This document shows, in pieces, positions 47,699 to 56,968 of a stretch of DNA of 64,000 nt. The position numbers were made by a program, and so were the translations under genes. The stretch covers positions 372,001 to 436,000 of the forward strand of contig NZ_STGT01000003.1 of NCBI RefSeq assembly GCF_004912145.1. The letters run 5' to 3'. The notes beneath the pieces were generated by a model. That model searched no databases. It worked only from the letters and a program-made list of their open reading frames with translations, and was not told the DNA's origin. Source of the stretch: Peteryoungia rhizophila. GTDB taxonomy: Bacteria > Pseudomonadota > Alphaproteobacteria > Rhizobiales > Rhizobiaceae. The number at the start of each line of letters is the position of its first letter. The first letter of the stretch is position 1.

Positions 47699-47875
47699 CG
47701 GCTGCGGGTCCGGTGCTAGCGGCGCAGTTCTCGCCACGCCTGGCGAATCAGGATGGTTGCAAACGTAACTCGCCTGCGCGGGAAGCAGAAGAACTACCCG
47801 CGCATGGGAGCCATGCGGCCGGCCCGTCAGGGATTTCCCGACAGGAAAACCACTGACAGGGGCATTTTCCTGCCG

Positions 47876-47904
47876 CTTGCCACTTTCCTTGCTTTGCCTG
47901 ATAC
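47876..47904 (+). promoter_or_regulatory. Candidate promoter of the pentapeptide-like gene
   Basis: CTTGCC (47876-47881) is followed after 17 bases by TGATAC (47899-47904), 27 bases before the ATG at 47932. Confidence 0.5.
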
Positions 47905-47931
47905 TCCCCAAGGCTCCCGCGGAGGACAGAC

Positions 47932-48306
47932 ATGATCCGTATCAGCAATGCCGCCCTGCCCGGCTCGGAATTCGACGATAGCGACCTGACAGAGTCCCGC
48001 TTCACCGACGTCTCGCTGAAAGAGGCCGTGTTCAGCAATGTCGACCTCGGGCGCTGCCTGATCACCGACGCCAATGCCGACCAGATGGTGGTGCGCAATG
48101 TGGCGATGAATGCCGCGGTGATGGAGAATGTCGTCATGCATGCCGCCAGCGTCACCCATGTCGACCTGAACGGCAGCACGATCCGCTTTGCGAGCCTCGC
48201 CGACACCTCGATCGCCGAATGCGACCTCACCGGCATGACGATCAACGGCTATCTCGTGACCGATCTCCTGCGGCTGGCCGAAGAGCAATTTCTCGAGCGG
48301 GCGTGA
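47932..48306 (+). CDS. Pentapeptide-repeat-like protein
   Basis: This 124-residue protein is built of degenerate A(D/N)LxX pentapeptides from about residue 8 to 105: SEFDDSDLTESRFTDVSLKE, AVFSNVDLGRC, VDLNGSTIRFASLADTSIAE, CDLTGM. This predicts a right-handed quadrilateral beta-helix. It ends with a helical tail (LLRLAEEQFLERA). Such proteins are mostly of unknown role; DNA-gyrase-protecting members are longer and more regular. GGAGGA precedes the start. Confidence 0.75.
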   Translation: MIRISNAALPGSEFDDSDLTESRFTDVSLKEAVFSNVDLGRCLITDANADQMVVRNVAMNAAVMENVVMHAASVTHVDLNGSTIRFASLADTSIAECDLTGMTINGYLVTDLLRLAEEQFLERA

Positions 48307-48503
48307 GCTCCCCTCACCCGTCAGACGAGATCGGCCACATCAGACCCGCGCCCTCGGTGGCGCCATCATCATTAGGAACAGTGGGTAGCGTTGAACGCCA
48401 CTTCTGAAGCACGAAAGATAGTGAGTGGGATCGAACGACCACTATCCAGGTTTCAGCTGCCTGGATTTGCGCCGCGCTGTCTTGCATCTTGATCCCCAAA
48501 CGC

Positions 48504-48532
48504 AAAAGGCCTCGCTGTTTCCAGCGAGGCCC
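48504..48532 (-). terminator. Terminator of tufB
   Basis: GGCCTCGCTG (48508-48517) pairs exactly with CAGCGAGGCC (48522-48531) around 4 bases, and on the minus strand the stem is followed by TTTT, 26 bases after the tufB stop. Confidence 0.9.
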
Positions 48533-48557
48533 TCTCATCTACCCTTTCGGGAGACGA

Positions 48558-49733
<1,176 letters not shown>

Positions 49734-49790
49734 TTGAATGCTTCCTGTGAACGAAACGGGGTTGCCCCGGCGAACCGGTTTGGTCCCGCC

Positions 49791-49819
49791 GTTTAAGGCT
49801 TTCATGCGCAATGCGCAAG
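49791..49819 (-). promoter_or_regulatory. Promoter of tufB
   Basis: On the minus strand CTTGCG (49819-49814) is followed after exactly 17 bases by TTAAAC (49796-49791), about 60 bases before tufB. A hairpin lies just upstream. Confidence 0.65.
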
Positions 49820-49832
49820 CGTTAAATAATCC

Positions 49833-49853
49833 GCCTTCCGGCGCCCGGAAGGC
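49833..49853 (-). terminator. Hairpin between tRNA-Gly and the tufB promoter
   Basis: GCCTTCCGG (49833-49841) pairs exactly with CCGGAAGGC (49845-49853) around 3 bases. On the minus strand it is followed by GGATTATTTAA, a weak U-tract. It may end the tRNA transcript. Confidence 0.5.
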
Positions 49854-49957
49854 TCGGTTTTCACAGCCGAAATCGCAGCCAGGACAAAGGCCCTGTCGTT
49901 GCGGAAGGCACGGCATGAAAATCGTACTAAATCTGCGACTTAAGATAGGAAGATGTT

Positions 49958-50031
49958 TGGAGCGGGTAACGGGAATCGAACCCGTGTATTCAGCTTGGAA
50001 GGCTGCTGCTCTACCATTGAGCTATACCCGC
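49958..50031 (-). tRNA. tRNA-Gly (UCC anticodon)
   Basis: A 74-base cloverleaf on the minus strand: acceptor GCGGGTA with TACCCGC, D-arm AGCTCAATGGTAGAGC, anticodon loop CTTCCAA, T-loop GGTTCGATTCC, and encoded CCA. Confidence 0.97.
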
Positions 50032-50052
50032 ATATTCAGATCCGAGGACGAA

Positions 50053-50137
50053 TGGTGGAGAGAGTTGGATTTGAACCAACGTAGGCTGAGCCAACGGATT
50101 TACAGTCCGTCCCCTTTAACCACTCGGGCATCTCTCC
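50053..50137 (-). tRNA. tRNA-Tyr (GUA anticodon)
   Basis: An 85-base class II tRNA on the minus strand: acceptor GGAGAGA with TCTCTCC, D-arm GCCCGAGTGGTTAAAGGG, anticodon loop CTGTAAA, a long variable arm, T-loop GGTTCAAATCC, and encoded CCA. It precedes tRNA-Gly and tufB, the conserved tyr-gly-tuf order. Confidence 0.97.
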
Positions 50138-50211
50138 ATTCTTTCGTCCGGATCTGGCGACCAAGCTTTGTAGTCCAGACCAGAGTGCGTCGCCCCCTGA
50201 TCTGCGGCGGG

Positions 50212-50240
50212 TATATGACGGCCCAACCGGCTCATGTCAA
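50212..50240 (-). promoter_or_regulatory. Promoter of the tRNA-Tyr/tRNA-Gly unit
   Basis: On the minus strand TTGACA (50240-50235) is followed after exactly 17 bases by CATATA (50217-50212), a near-consensus housekeeping promoter about 75 bases before tRNA-Tyr. Confidence 0.7.
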
Positions 50241-50343
50241 CACGCCCATTGACGAAAAATTCCGAAAAGTTTCATGGGCAAGACACATATGTGATTTTCC
50301 AGCCGGGTCTATGCCGCCCCCCTGCCCGACGCTATAAGGGCGC

Positions 50344-51225
50344 ATGGCCAAAGATCCGAAAATAGACAAAACCGCCCGTGACACCCATTATGCGACGCTG
50401 CGCCGACAGGTGCGCGATGCCAGGCGTGAAAGGGGCGAAATCCCGACGCCGGAGGCGCAGAAGCCGCGCAAGAGCAATGCCGGCTGGACGCCGCCGAAGC
50501 TCGCGCCAGAGCAGGTCCTGCTCTACGGACTGCATACCGTGCGTGCCGCACTCGACAATTCCGAACGCAAGCTGATCAAGCTTTCGGCGACGCAAAATGC
50601 GCTGGTCAGGCTCGAAATCGCATCTGTGGAAAACCTCGGCATTCCCTTTGAAACGGTGACCCCGCAGGACCTCGACAAGATCCTGGGCCCCGAAGCGATC
50701 CACCAGGGCGTCATGCTGGAGACCCGGCCACTTCCCCCGCGCAGGCTCGAAGCGCTGAAGGACAGCCCGCTGATCCTGGTGCTCGACCAGGTCACCGATC
50801 CGCATAATGTCGGGGCGATCATGCGCTCGGCCGTCGCTTTTGATGCCGGCGCCGTTATCACCACGCAGCGGCACAGCCCGACGGAGTCGGGCGTGATGGC
50901 GAAATCGGCTTCCGGCGCGCTGGAACTCATCCCCTATATCCAGGTGACCAACCTCGCTGATGCGCTCAGCGAATTGCACAAGCTCGGCTTCTTCTCGGTC
51001 GGCCTCGATTCGGATGGGCCGGCACCGATGGAAGGTACACTCAGCGGAGACCGGATCGCGCTGGTGCTCGGCGCCGAGGGCAAGGGGCTCAGGCAAAAGA
51101 CGCGCGAGACGGTGTCGGCTCTCGCCCGCCTCGACATGCCGGGTGCGATCAAGTCGCTCAACGTCTCAAATGCCGCCGCCATCGCCCTCTACGCCTCGCG
51201 CCAGCATCTGGCGACCAAGGGCTGA
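50344..51225 (+). CDS. rlmB: 23S rRNA (guanosine-2'-O)-methyltransferase RlmB-like
   Basis: This 293-residue SPOUT (TrmH-type) methyltransferase is predicted to modify G2251 of 23S rRNA. A basic N-terminal extension (about 1-55) precedes the substrate domain YGLHTVRAALDNSERK. The knot motifs are DPHNVGAIMRSAVAFDAGAV, IALVLGAEGKGLR and IKSLNVSNAAAIALY. CTATAA at 50332-50337 lies so close to the ATG that a leaderless message is possible. The stop overlaps the next start (TGATG). Confidence 0.9.
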   Translation: MAKDPKIDKTARDTHYATLRRQVRDARRERGEIPTPEAQKPRKSNAGWTPPKLAPEQVLLYGLHTVRAALDNSERKLIKLSATQNALVRLEIASVENLGIPFETVTPQDLDKILGPEAIHQGVMLETRPLPPRRLEALKDSPLILVLDQVTDPHNVGAIMRSAVAFDAGAVITTQRHSPTESGVMAKSASGALELIPYIQVTNLADALSELHKLGFFSVGLDSDGPAPMEGTLSGDRIALVLGAEGKGLRQKTRETVSALARLDMPGAIKSLNVSNAAAIALYASRQHLATKG

Positions 51226-52016
51226 TGAGGCTCGTCTTCACTGATCTCGACGGAACGCTGCTCGACCATGACAGCTATTCCTTCGAGGCGGCACGGCCGG
51301 CGCTCGACCTCTTGAAGGAGCGCGGTATTCCGGTGATCCTCGCTAGCAGCAAGACGGAAGCCGAGATGCGTCCGATCGCCGAGGCGATCGGGATTTCTCA
51401 TCCGATGATCGTCGAAAACGGGGCCGGCATCGTCGGGCTCCCTTCGCAAGCGCTCGTGGCCGAGGGGGTTTCTTCGAGTTCTTACAATCGCCTGCGGGCA
51501 CTTCTTAGGGAATTACCTAAGGAGCTCGCCGCCTGTTTCGCAGGCTTTGGCGACTGGGACGTGGAAGAGGTCTCCAGGCAGACGGGCCTCCCCCATTCTT
51601 CCGCCGCGCTTGCACGCCAGCGGCGGTTTTCAGAGCCCGGTCTCTTCACCGGGACCGACGTGCAGAAACAGGTGTTTCTCGACTTGCTCGATCCGCGTGG
51701 CTTCACCGCCGTCCAGGGCGGACGCTTCTTTACGTTGATGCCGAAGACCTCCAAGGCCGAACGCATGGCCGAGGTGGTCGCGCATTATCAGCGGAGCGCG
51801 GGAGAGCCTGTCCGCACCGTCGCGCTCGGCGATGCGCCCAACGACCTCGCCATGCTGGAAGCCGCCGATTGCGGCATCATCATAGCCAATCCTGCGCATA
51901 CGCCCCTGCCCGGCACGGAGCGGGAAAGACAGGGGGCTATCCTGCGCTCGAAACAGGCCGGCCCTGAGGGCTGGAACATCATGATCCACCAACTCGTTGC
52001 CACGGGGTTTCTCTGA
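51225..52016 (+). CDS. HAD-type mannosyl/glucosyl-3-phosphoglycerate phosphatase
   Basis: This 263-residue HAD-superfamily (type IIB) phosphatase has motif I FTDLDGTLLD (about 5-14), motif II ASSKTEAEM, and motif IV GDAPNDLAMLEAADCGIII. SSKTxxEM after the first motif and MIVENGAGI are typical of the MpgP/GpgP group, which dephosphorylates sugar-3-phosphoglycerates to the free glycerate glycosides. It is coupled to rlmB by a one-base overlap and followed by the glycosyltransferase that would make its substrate. Confidence 0.85.
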   Translation: MRLVFTDLDGTLLDHDSYSFEAARPALDLLKERGIPVILASSKTEAEMRPIAEAIGISHPMIVENGAGIVGLPSQALVAEGVSSSSYNRLRALLRELPKELAACFAGFGDWDVEEVSRQTGLPHSSAALARQRRFSEPGLFTGTDVQKQVFLDLLDPRGFTAVQGGRFFTLMPKTSKAERMAEVVAHYQRSAGEPVRTVALGDAPNDLAMLEAADCGIIIANPAHTPLPGTERERQGAILRSKQAGPEGWNIMIHQLVATGFL

Positions 52017-52054
52017 GCCGGCCGCAACCGGCTCCATCACGAAAGGATTTTGAC

Positions 52055-53269
52055 ATGGCGGATTTTCATCAGAACGGCGTTGTCGCGACCCTGCACAATC
52101 TCAGGGAACGCTCGCAGGAACGAATGGAGAAGGAGCTCTCGGTCTTTTCCGCCTCACGCCCGATCACGCTGATCCTGCCGTCGCTCTATTCCGAACTGGA
52201 AGCGCCTGCCCTCGAGCACATCGTCTCCGAACTCTCCCAGGTCCCTTATATTTCGGAGATCGTCATCGGGCTCGACCAGGCCGACGAAAAGCAATTCCGC
52301 CTCGCGAAAGACTATTTCTCGCGCCTGCCGCAGAAGCACACCATCCTGTGGCACGACGGGCCTCGGCTGAGGGCCATCGACGAGAAGCTGAAGGCCGAGA
52401 ATCTGTCGCCCGACCAGCCGGGCAAAGGGAGAAACGTCTGGTTCTGCATGGGCTATGTGCTCGCCGGCCGACAGGCGGGCGTGGTCGCCCTGCATGACTG
52501 CGATATCGTCACCTATTCGCGCGACATGCTGACGAGGCTCGTCTATCCGGTTGCCAATCCGCGTTTCCCTTACGTCTTTTCCAAGGGCTACTACCCGCGC
52601 ATCGCCGATCGGTCGCTGAATGGCCGCGTGACGCGGCTGCTGGTGACCCCGCTGCTACTCAGCCTCGAAAAGGTCGTCGGGCATCATCCCTATATCGACT
52701 ACCTCAAGGCCTTCCGCTATCCACTCGCCGGCGAATTCGCCATGCAGACGCAGATCCTCTCCGACATCCGCATTCCCTCAGACTGGGGGCTGGAGATCGG
52801 CGTCTTGTCGGAGCTGTGGCGCAATTATTCAGTTCAGACGATCTGCCAGGTCGATATCGCCGACGCCTATGATCACAAGCACCAGCCGCTGTCCCCGGAG
52901 GACGCGGCCAAGGGTCTGTCACGCATGTCGATCGACATCACCAAGGCGCTCTACCGCAAGCTCGCGACCGACGGCGTGGTGTTCAGCCAGGACGCCTTCC
53001 GGACGCTGAAGGCCACCTACTACCGGACAGCCCTCGACCTCGTCGAAACCTACTACCACGACGCGCGGATGAACGGGCTGACCACCGACCGGCACCGCGA
53101 GGAGCAGGCGGTCGAACTCTTCGCCGCCAACCTGATCGAAGCAGGCCAGGTCTATCTAGACAAGCCGAATGCGACGCCCTTCATGCCGAGCTGGAACCGG
53201 GTCCAGAGCGCGCTTCCCGATCTCTTGCGCGACATTCAGGAAGCCGTGCGGCTCGACGCGGCGGACTGA
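52055..53269 (+). CDS. GT81-like glucosyl-3-phosphoglycerate synthase
   Basis: This 404-residue GT-A glycosyltransferase has SRPITLILPSLYSELEAPAL at the nucleotide-sugar end, the metal-binding DCD in VVALHDCDIVTYS, and the acceptor region PLAGEFAMQTQILSDIRIP and DWGLEIGVLSELWR. It resembles the GpgS family, which joins glucose from a nucleotide donor to 3-phosphoglycerate. Together with the HAD phosphatase just upstream it would make glucosylglycerate, a compatible solute. Mannosyl specificity cannot be excluded. Confidence 0.8.
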   Translation: MADFHQNGVVATLHNLRERSQERMEKELSVFSASRPITLILPSLYSELEAPALEHIVSELSQVPYISEIVIGLDQADEKQFRLAKDYFSRLPQKHTILWHDGPRLRAIDEKLKAENLSPDQPGKGRNVWFCMGYVLAGRQAGVVALHDCDIVTYSRDMLTRLVYPVANPRFPYVFSKGYYPRIADRSLNGRVTRLLVTPLLLSLEKVVGHHPYIDYLKAFRYPLAGEFAMQTQILSDIRIPSDWGLEIGVLSELWRNYSVQTICQVDIADAYDHKHQPLSPEDAAKGLSRMSIDITKALYRKLATDGVVFSQDAFRTLKATYYRTALDLVETYYHDARMNGLTTDRHREEQAVELFAANLIEAGQVYLDKPNATPFMPSWNRVQSALPDLLRDIQEAVRLDAAD

Positions 53270-53287
53270 GCCTCCGCGTTCCCGCGA

Positions 53288-53773
53288 TCAGATCGCCATG
53301 GGCGTCGCCCGGCGGGTCAGCCGGTAGCCTGCGGCGATGAAGCCGAGCAACAGCAGACCTTGCGCGACGGCGAACGGCGGTTCCGTTCCCGTCGGCGCCA
53401 GAACGTTGAGCGGCCCGACCTTCTGGAAGGCCTGGACGATCAGGACGAAGGTATTGAGATAAAGCGCGGCCAGGGCCGTGAGCAGGAAGGCCAATCGCCA
53501 GCGCCCGACGAGATGCTTTCGGTAAAGCGCAAACACGGCGACGGCCAGCACCACGGTCGAGATGATCCCGAAGCCGATGGCGGGCGTGAAGACGCTGAAG
53601 GGGAACAGAAACCCCGTCAGTGTCGTGGCAATCGTGGTGACGAGGAAAACTGCGGTCCAGCCGGAACGCAGATGCCCACCGAGCCAGCCGCCGAGGGCGA
53701 CGAAACCGGCGGCGATGCCGATCAGGCTGAGGACCACATGAAAGAGTGTGAAAGGCGACATACCGAAGATCAT
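53288..53773 (-). CDS. Hypothetical integral membrane protein
   Basis: This protein of about 161 residues has five hydrophobic segments (for example FTLFHVVLSLIGIAAGFVAL, TAVFLVTTIATTLTGFLF, IGFGIISTVVLAVAVFALY, LAFLLTALAALYLNTFVLIV). I do not recognise a family with certainty; short conserved DUF-type membrane proteins of rhizobia look like this. GGGGGA precedes ATG 53773; a start five codons upstream is possible. Confidence 0.65.
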   Translation of the reverse strand: MIFGMSPFTLFHVVLSLIGIAAGFVALGGWLGGHLRSGWTAVFLVTTIATTLTGFLFPFSVFTPAIGFGIISTVVLAVAVFALYRKHLVGRWRLAFLLTALAALYLNTFVLIVQAFQKVGPLNVLAPTGTEPPFAVAQGLLLLGFIAAGYRLTRRATPMAI

Positions 53774-53862
53774 GAGACTATCCCCCATGGCAGTTGCACG
53801 ATCTCAGTAAGCTCTCCTTTTTGACTTTTGTCGAATCGACACCCGCCGGCAGGCCATGACCC

Positions 53863-54837
53863 TCACATCGTCGGGCGGCAGGTGAGATCACCCTCAACGG
53901 CAATGAAGGACGTGCCGTTTGCCGAAAGCTTGCGCTCGACCGGATAATCGATGACGCTCGGCCAGGCTTCGATGTCCTTCGCGGCATTCGGATCGGCATC
54001 GATGGCGGGTTGGTAGGCCGCCCGACAATCGGGCATCGGGCGATCAGCGGCGAGGCCGAGCGCATCGCGGATCGAGGCCGCGCAGCTTTCGGGTGCTGCG
54101 ACCAGCGAGCATGGCGCCACAAAAGTTCGGCGGTAGCGCAGGGTCAGTTCCTCGCCGACCAGGGCCAGGGCGGAAAACTCGCCGGCCACAACATCGTCCA
54201 TGAGGCGCATGCCGGTGCGGGCATCATAGACGACGAAGGGCAAACCACCGTTCCAACCGTCCGCGCCTCTGAAGAAGGCGTAAGGACCGACGGCACCCCA
54301 GATGTAACCGGCGCTTGCGTCCTCTATTTTGCGGTCGAGCGTGGGGTTGAGCTGGCATGGCCCCTCGGACGAGGCGATGTAGAGACCGGCCGCGCCTTTT
54401 TCGCCGAGGTCGAGTTCCTTTAGGGCGAAGTTGGGATAACGCAGGCAGGTGAGCTTTCCCTTTCGGTCCAAGCCGGTGTCTTTCTCGGCAAGCTCAACCT
54501 CGGCGCGTGTCGCCCGGTCGAACTGGCCGGTGACCTCGCCGGCATTGCGACAGGTGACCGGCGCCATGCGGCCGATTGCGAATTGCAGTTCCTCGCCCTT
54601 GCCGCGCAGCTCGTAACGACCGTTGGAATACCAGAAACCGCTGGCGGCCGGCTGTTGCGGGAGGGAGAGCTTCACGCCGTCGGGAAGCGTGACGTCCGCC
54701 GCCTGTTCGCTGAAAGTGACGGTCAGGGCCGTGCCATCGTCACAGGCATATTTGATGTCGGCGGCCCGGCTAGTCTCGGGAAGGATCAGAACGGCAGTCG
54801 CGGCCAGTGCAAGGCCGGCCAAAATCGGTACGCGCAT
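53863..54837 (-). CDS. Exported protein with N-terminal MliC-like domain
   Basis: This protein of 324 residues has a signal peptide (MRVPILAGLALAATAVLILP, then SRAA). An MliC/lysozyme-inhibitor-like barrel follows (ADIKYACDDGTALTVTFSEQ; ASGFWYSNGRYELRGKGEEL; ending with PVTCRNAG). A further domain of about 210 residues with at least six cysteines (CLRYP, GPCQLNP, PCSLVAAPESC, PDC, LTC) is not one I recognise. Periplasmic or outer-membrane location is likely. It is the last chromosomal gene before the integrated element. Confidence 0.7.
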   Translation of the reverse strand: MRVPILAGLALAATAVLILPETSRAADIKYACDDGTALTVTFSEQAADVTLPDGVKLSLPQQPAASGFWYSNGRYELRGKGEELQFAIGRMAPVTCRNAGEVTGQFDRATRAEVELAEKDTGLDRKGKLTCLRYPNFALKELDLGEKGAAGLYIASSEGPCQLNPTLDRKIEDASAGYIWGAVGPYAFFRGADGWNGGLPFVVYDARTGMRLMDDVVAGEFSALALVGEELTLRYRRTFVAPCSLVAAPESCAASIRDALGLAADRPMPDCRAAYQPAIDADPNAAKDIEAWPSVIDYPVERKLSANGTSFIAVEGDLTCRPTM

Positions 54838-54919
54838 CGGGTCTCCCTCGGCTGTCGGCAGACCATGCCAAACAACTGCCCGAAAGGACAATGGCAAAAT
54901 AGTTACATGTGAAGAGAAG

Positions 54920-54967
54920 TGGTGCCCCCGGCAGGGTTCGAACCCGCGACCCCCTGATTACAAATCA
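54920..54967 (-). repeat. 3' half of tRNA-Thr(UGU), attachment site of the element
   Basis: On the minus strand this matches a tRNA from the anticodon arm (loop TTTGTAA, anticodon UGU) through the T-arm (GCGGGTTCGAACCCTGC) to GGGGGC-ACCA. No matching 5' half (acceptor GCCCCC, D-arm) is present upstream; the sequence changes beyond about 54967 and the integrase gene follows. This is the displaced 3' end left by integration into a tRNA gene. Confidence 0.8.
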
Positions 54968-55013
54968 TGGATCATGCCCTTCGATACATAGGCTCTGGAT
55001 ATCCTTGTCGCAC

Positions 55014-56258
55014 TCATGTCGCGCCACCCAGGACAATTTCCGCCGCGTTCGCCAGTTCTGCGCCGTCGTCGTCCCTCGGGAACAGGTGAGAATAGAGATC
55101 CATGGTGAGGGCGATGGTGGAATGGCCTAGGCGTTCCTGAACGATTTTGGGAGTGAGCCCCAAGCCGCCATCTTCGCGACGGTTGATCATGAAGGACGCG
55201 GCCCAATGCCGGAGGCAGTGAAGGCCCGAATACTTCGAGACCAGCACCGGCCGGCCTTTCTCGTCGGCCTCTCCGCTCTCCACCGTCACGCCGGCTTTGA
55301 CCCAAAGCGGATGCAGGCCGCGCTTCAGCATATTGTTCAGGTTATCGACCTTGCCCGTCGCCGTTGGGAAAACCAGATCGAGGACCATCACCGGCTTTCC
55401 ACCTGGATCCACCTTGCCGCTGTCGCGGCGTGGGCAGGCCAGTTTCCATTCTCTGAGCGCATTGATCACGATCGGCGGCACCGGCACCGTCCGTTCGCTC
55501 GATACCGACTTGGGATTGCCGATGTCGTTGAACCTGTCGGCGCGCTGATGCACCCGGACTTCGCGCCGGTCAAAATCGATGTCCTGCCAGCGCAGACCGC
55601 GAAGCTCGCTCGCCCGGAGCCCGGCAAAGGTCGCCGTGAGGATCAGCGGGCGCCACCGACCATCGGTAGCGGAGATCAGCGCCCTCACCTCTTCGCTTGT
55701 GGGAATGTCGATCCCGACTTTCAGCTTGCCCTTTTGGCGCTTCTGCTGGCGATCCGCCTTGCTGCCGCGCCGCGACTGCATTTCCCGCGCGGCGTTGCGG
55801 ACCACAAGCCCGCGCTCTTGAGCGTCGGCGAGCATCGTGCCGAGCGATGTCATCACGCGCTTGATCATCGAGGCCGAGCGCCCGGCTTCTCTCAATTCGT
55901 CCTCATAGGCCCGGAGCCGAACCGTTGTCAGCGCGTTCAGGCGAAGATTGCCGAGGAATGGAACGATGTGCAGACGCAACGTCCGTTCATAGTCTTCGAT
56001 CGACGATCGCTCCAGACCGGCGGAGCGCGTCGAGGCGATCCACAATTTACCCGCCGCTTCGACTGTGACCGTCTCGCGGTCGGCAACGTGGGTTCCTTGC
56101 TTGATCTCGACCGAGGCCGTTGCCGCGAAGGCGTCGGCGTCCTTCTTCAGCCGGAAGGTTTTAAGCCGTCGCTTTCCCGCCGCATCGGTGTAGCGGACGA
56201 CCCATGTTGACTTCGTTTCGCCCTTCGGCGTTTTCCACTCGCGCTTGCTGATGCTCAT
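55014..56258 (-). CDS. Tyrosine-type site-specific integrase
   Basis: This 414-residue phage-type integrase has an N-terminal arm-binding region (about 1-60), a SAM-like core-binding domain (about 65-160), and a catalytic domain with R215 (TFAGLRASELRGLRW), H347-x-x-R350 (HCLRHWAASF), H379 (ERLGHS) and Y389 (MDLYSHLF). All catalytic residues are intact. Its 3' end lies about 45 bases from the tRNA-Thr fragment, so it most likely integrates there. Its ATG overlaps the regulator stop by 4 bases. Confidence 0.95.
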   Translation of the reverse strand: MSISKREWKTPKGETKSTWVVRYTDAAGKRRLKTFRLKKDADAFAATASVEIKQGTHVADRETVTVEAAGKLWIASTRSAGLERSSIEDYERTLRLHIVPFLGNLRLNALTTVRLRAYEDELREAGRSASMIKRVMTSLGTMLADAQERGLVVRNAAREMQSRRGSKADRQQKRQKGKLKVGIDIPTSEEVRALISATDGRWRPLILTATFAGLRASELRGLRWQDIDFDRREVRVHQRADRFNDIGNPKSVSSERTVPVPPIVINALREWKLACPRRDSGKVDPGGKPVMVLDLVFPTATGKVDNLNNMLKRGLHPLWVKAGVTVESGEADEKGRPVLVSKYSGLHCLRHWAASFMINRREDGGLGLTPKIVQERLGHSTIALTMDLYSHLFPRDDDGAELANAAEIVLGGAT

Positions 56259-56557
56259 TCCTGCGGCCGCCGTTCGAAGTAGGCGCCGACAAGCAGCAGC
56301 TCCCGAGCCTTGCCCACGTCGCCTTGATCCAGCGCCGCGACAGCGCGTGTGACGGCATCGCGAAGGCGGGCCTCATTGTCGAGCAGTAGATCAACGCGCC
56401 GGGAATAGTCCTGGCGACTGCCCTCGTTGAAGCTCAATTCGAGCCGGTCGACCATCTCGGCAGTCATACTGCGCCCGTTCTGAGCCGAGGCCTCTTCGAC
56501 CTTGTTCTTCAACTCTTCCGGGATCCGCAACCGGAAATGAAGGTCTTCTCTAGCCAT
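56255..56557 (-). CDS. Arc-type ribbon-helix-helix DNA-binding protein
   Basis: This 100-residue protein starts MAREDLHFRLRIPEELKNKV, with the beta-strand and two helices of the Arc/MetJ fold (LHFRLRIPEELKNKVEEAS, NGRSMTAEMVDRLE). A helical C-terminal part follows. It overlaps the integrase by 4 bases and probably controls it. The repeat array at 56557-56636, which overlaps its start codon, is the natural operator. ATG 56557 is chosen; a GTG at 56575 would add six non-conserved residues. Confidence 0.85.
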   Translation of the reverse strand: MAREDLHFRLRIPEELKNKVEEASAQNGRSMTAEMVDRLELSFNEGSRQDYSRRVDLLLDNEARLRDAVTRAVAALDQGDVGKARELLLVGAYFERRPQE

Positions 56558-56636
56558 GCCACACCCTTGCCACACATAATGATTGACAACTATGCCGCAC
56601 TAATGCCACACAATCAATGGCACACGAATGACACAC
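56557..56636. promoter_or_regulatory. Six-copy TGNCACAC operator array
   Basis: Copies at 56557 (TGCCACAC), 56568 (TGCCACAC), 56593 (TGCCGCAC), 56604 (TGCCACAC), 56618 (TGGCACAC) and 56629 (TGACACAC) form three pairs, each spaced exactly 11 bases apart. They fill the divergent gap between the ribbon-helix-helix gene and the small HTH gene. Eleven-base pairs fit one face of the helix, as for ribbon-helix-helix repressors or excisionases. TTGACA at 56583-56588 lies inside the array and may be a -35. Confidence 0.75.
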
Positions 56637-56654
56637 CAGCCACGGAGAGCGAAA

Positions 56655-56849
56655 ATGGCAGAGCAGAAAGATCAGCTCGATTTGATTTGGGGCGTCGGCC
56701 CTATCGGCCGGGAGATCGGGCGCACCTACAAGCAGACCTATCACATGATCCAATGCGGCTACCTGCCGGCGGTTAAGCAGGTCGGGGGTCGGTATGTCGC
56801 CAGCCGGCGGAAACTGATCGAATTCTTCATGAAAGAAGCAGCCGCCTAG
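56655..56849 (+). CDS. Small helix-turn-helix protein (AlpA/excisionase-like)
   Basis: This 64-residue protein has GPIGREIGRTYKQTYHMIQC followed by GYLPAVKQVGGRYVASRRKL. This is a winged-helix MerR/excisionase-type pattern with a GR-V-wing. It starts at ATG 56655 after GGAGAG and is divergent from the integrase-regulator pair. In phages and satellites such proteins (AlpA, Xis) control excision. Confidence 0.75.
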   Translation: MAEQKDQLDLIWGVGPIGREIGRTYKQTYHMIQCGYLPAVKQVGGRYVASRRKLIEFFMKEAAA

Positions 56850-56968
56850 ACGGCCCGGCGGACTAGCCCACAGTTTACTGAGACGACCACACCTCAACAC
56901 TCCCGGAGATGAACTGGATGGAAAACGACTGACGTGGGCGTGGTGCCCGCGAGAGCAGAGGTGCAACC

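Noticed and set aside
48307-48503. A gene or tRNA-like structure between the pentapeptide gene and the tufB terminator
   Set aside because: Only short dyads are found (for example GCGTTGAACGC near 48388 and CCAGG/CCTGG near 48447-48465); no cloverleaf and no ribosome site.
54920-55013. Complete tRNA-Thr gene
   Set aside because: Only the anticodon arm to CCA is present; no acceptor 5' strand or D-arm follows on the 5' side.
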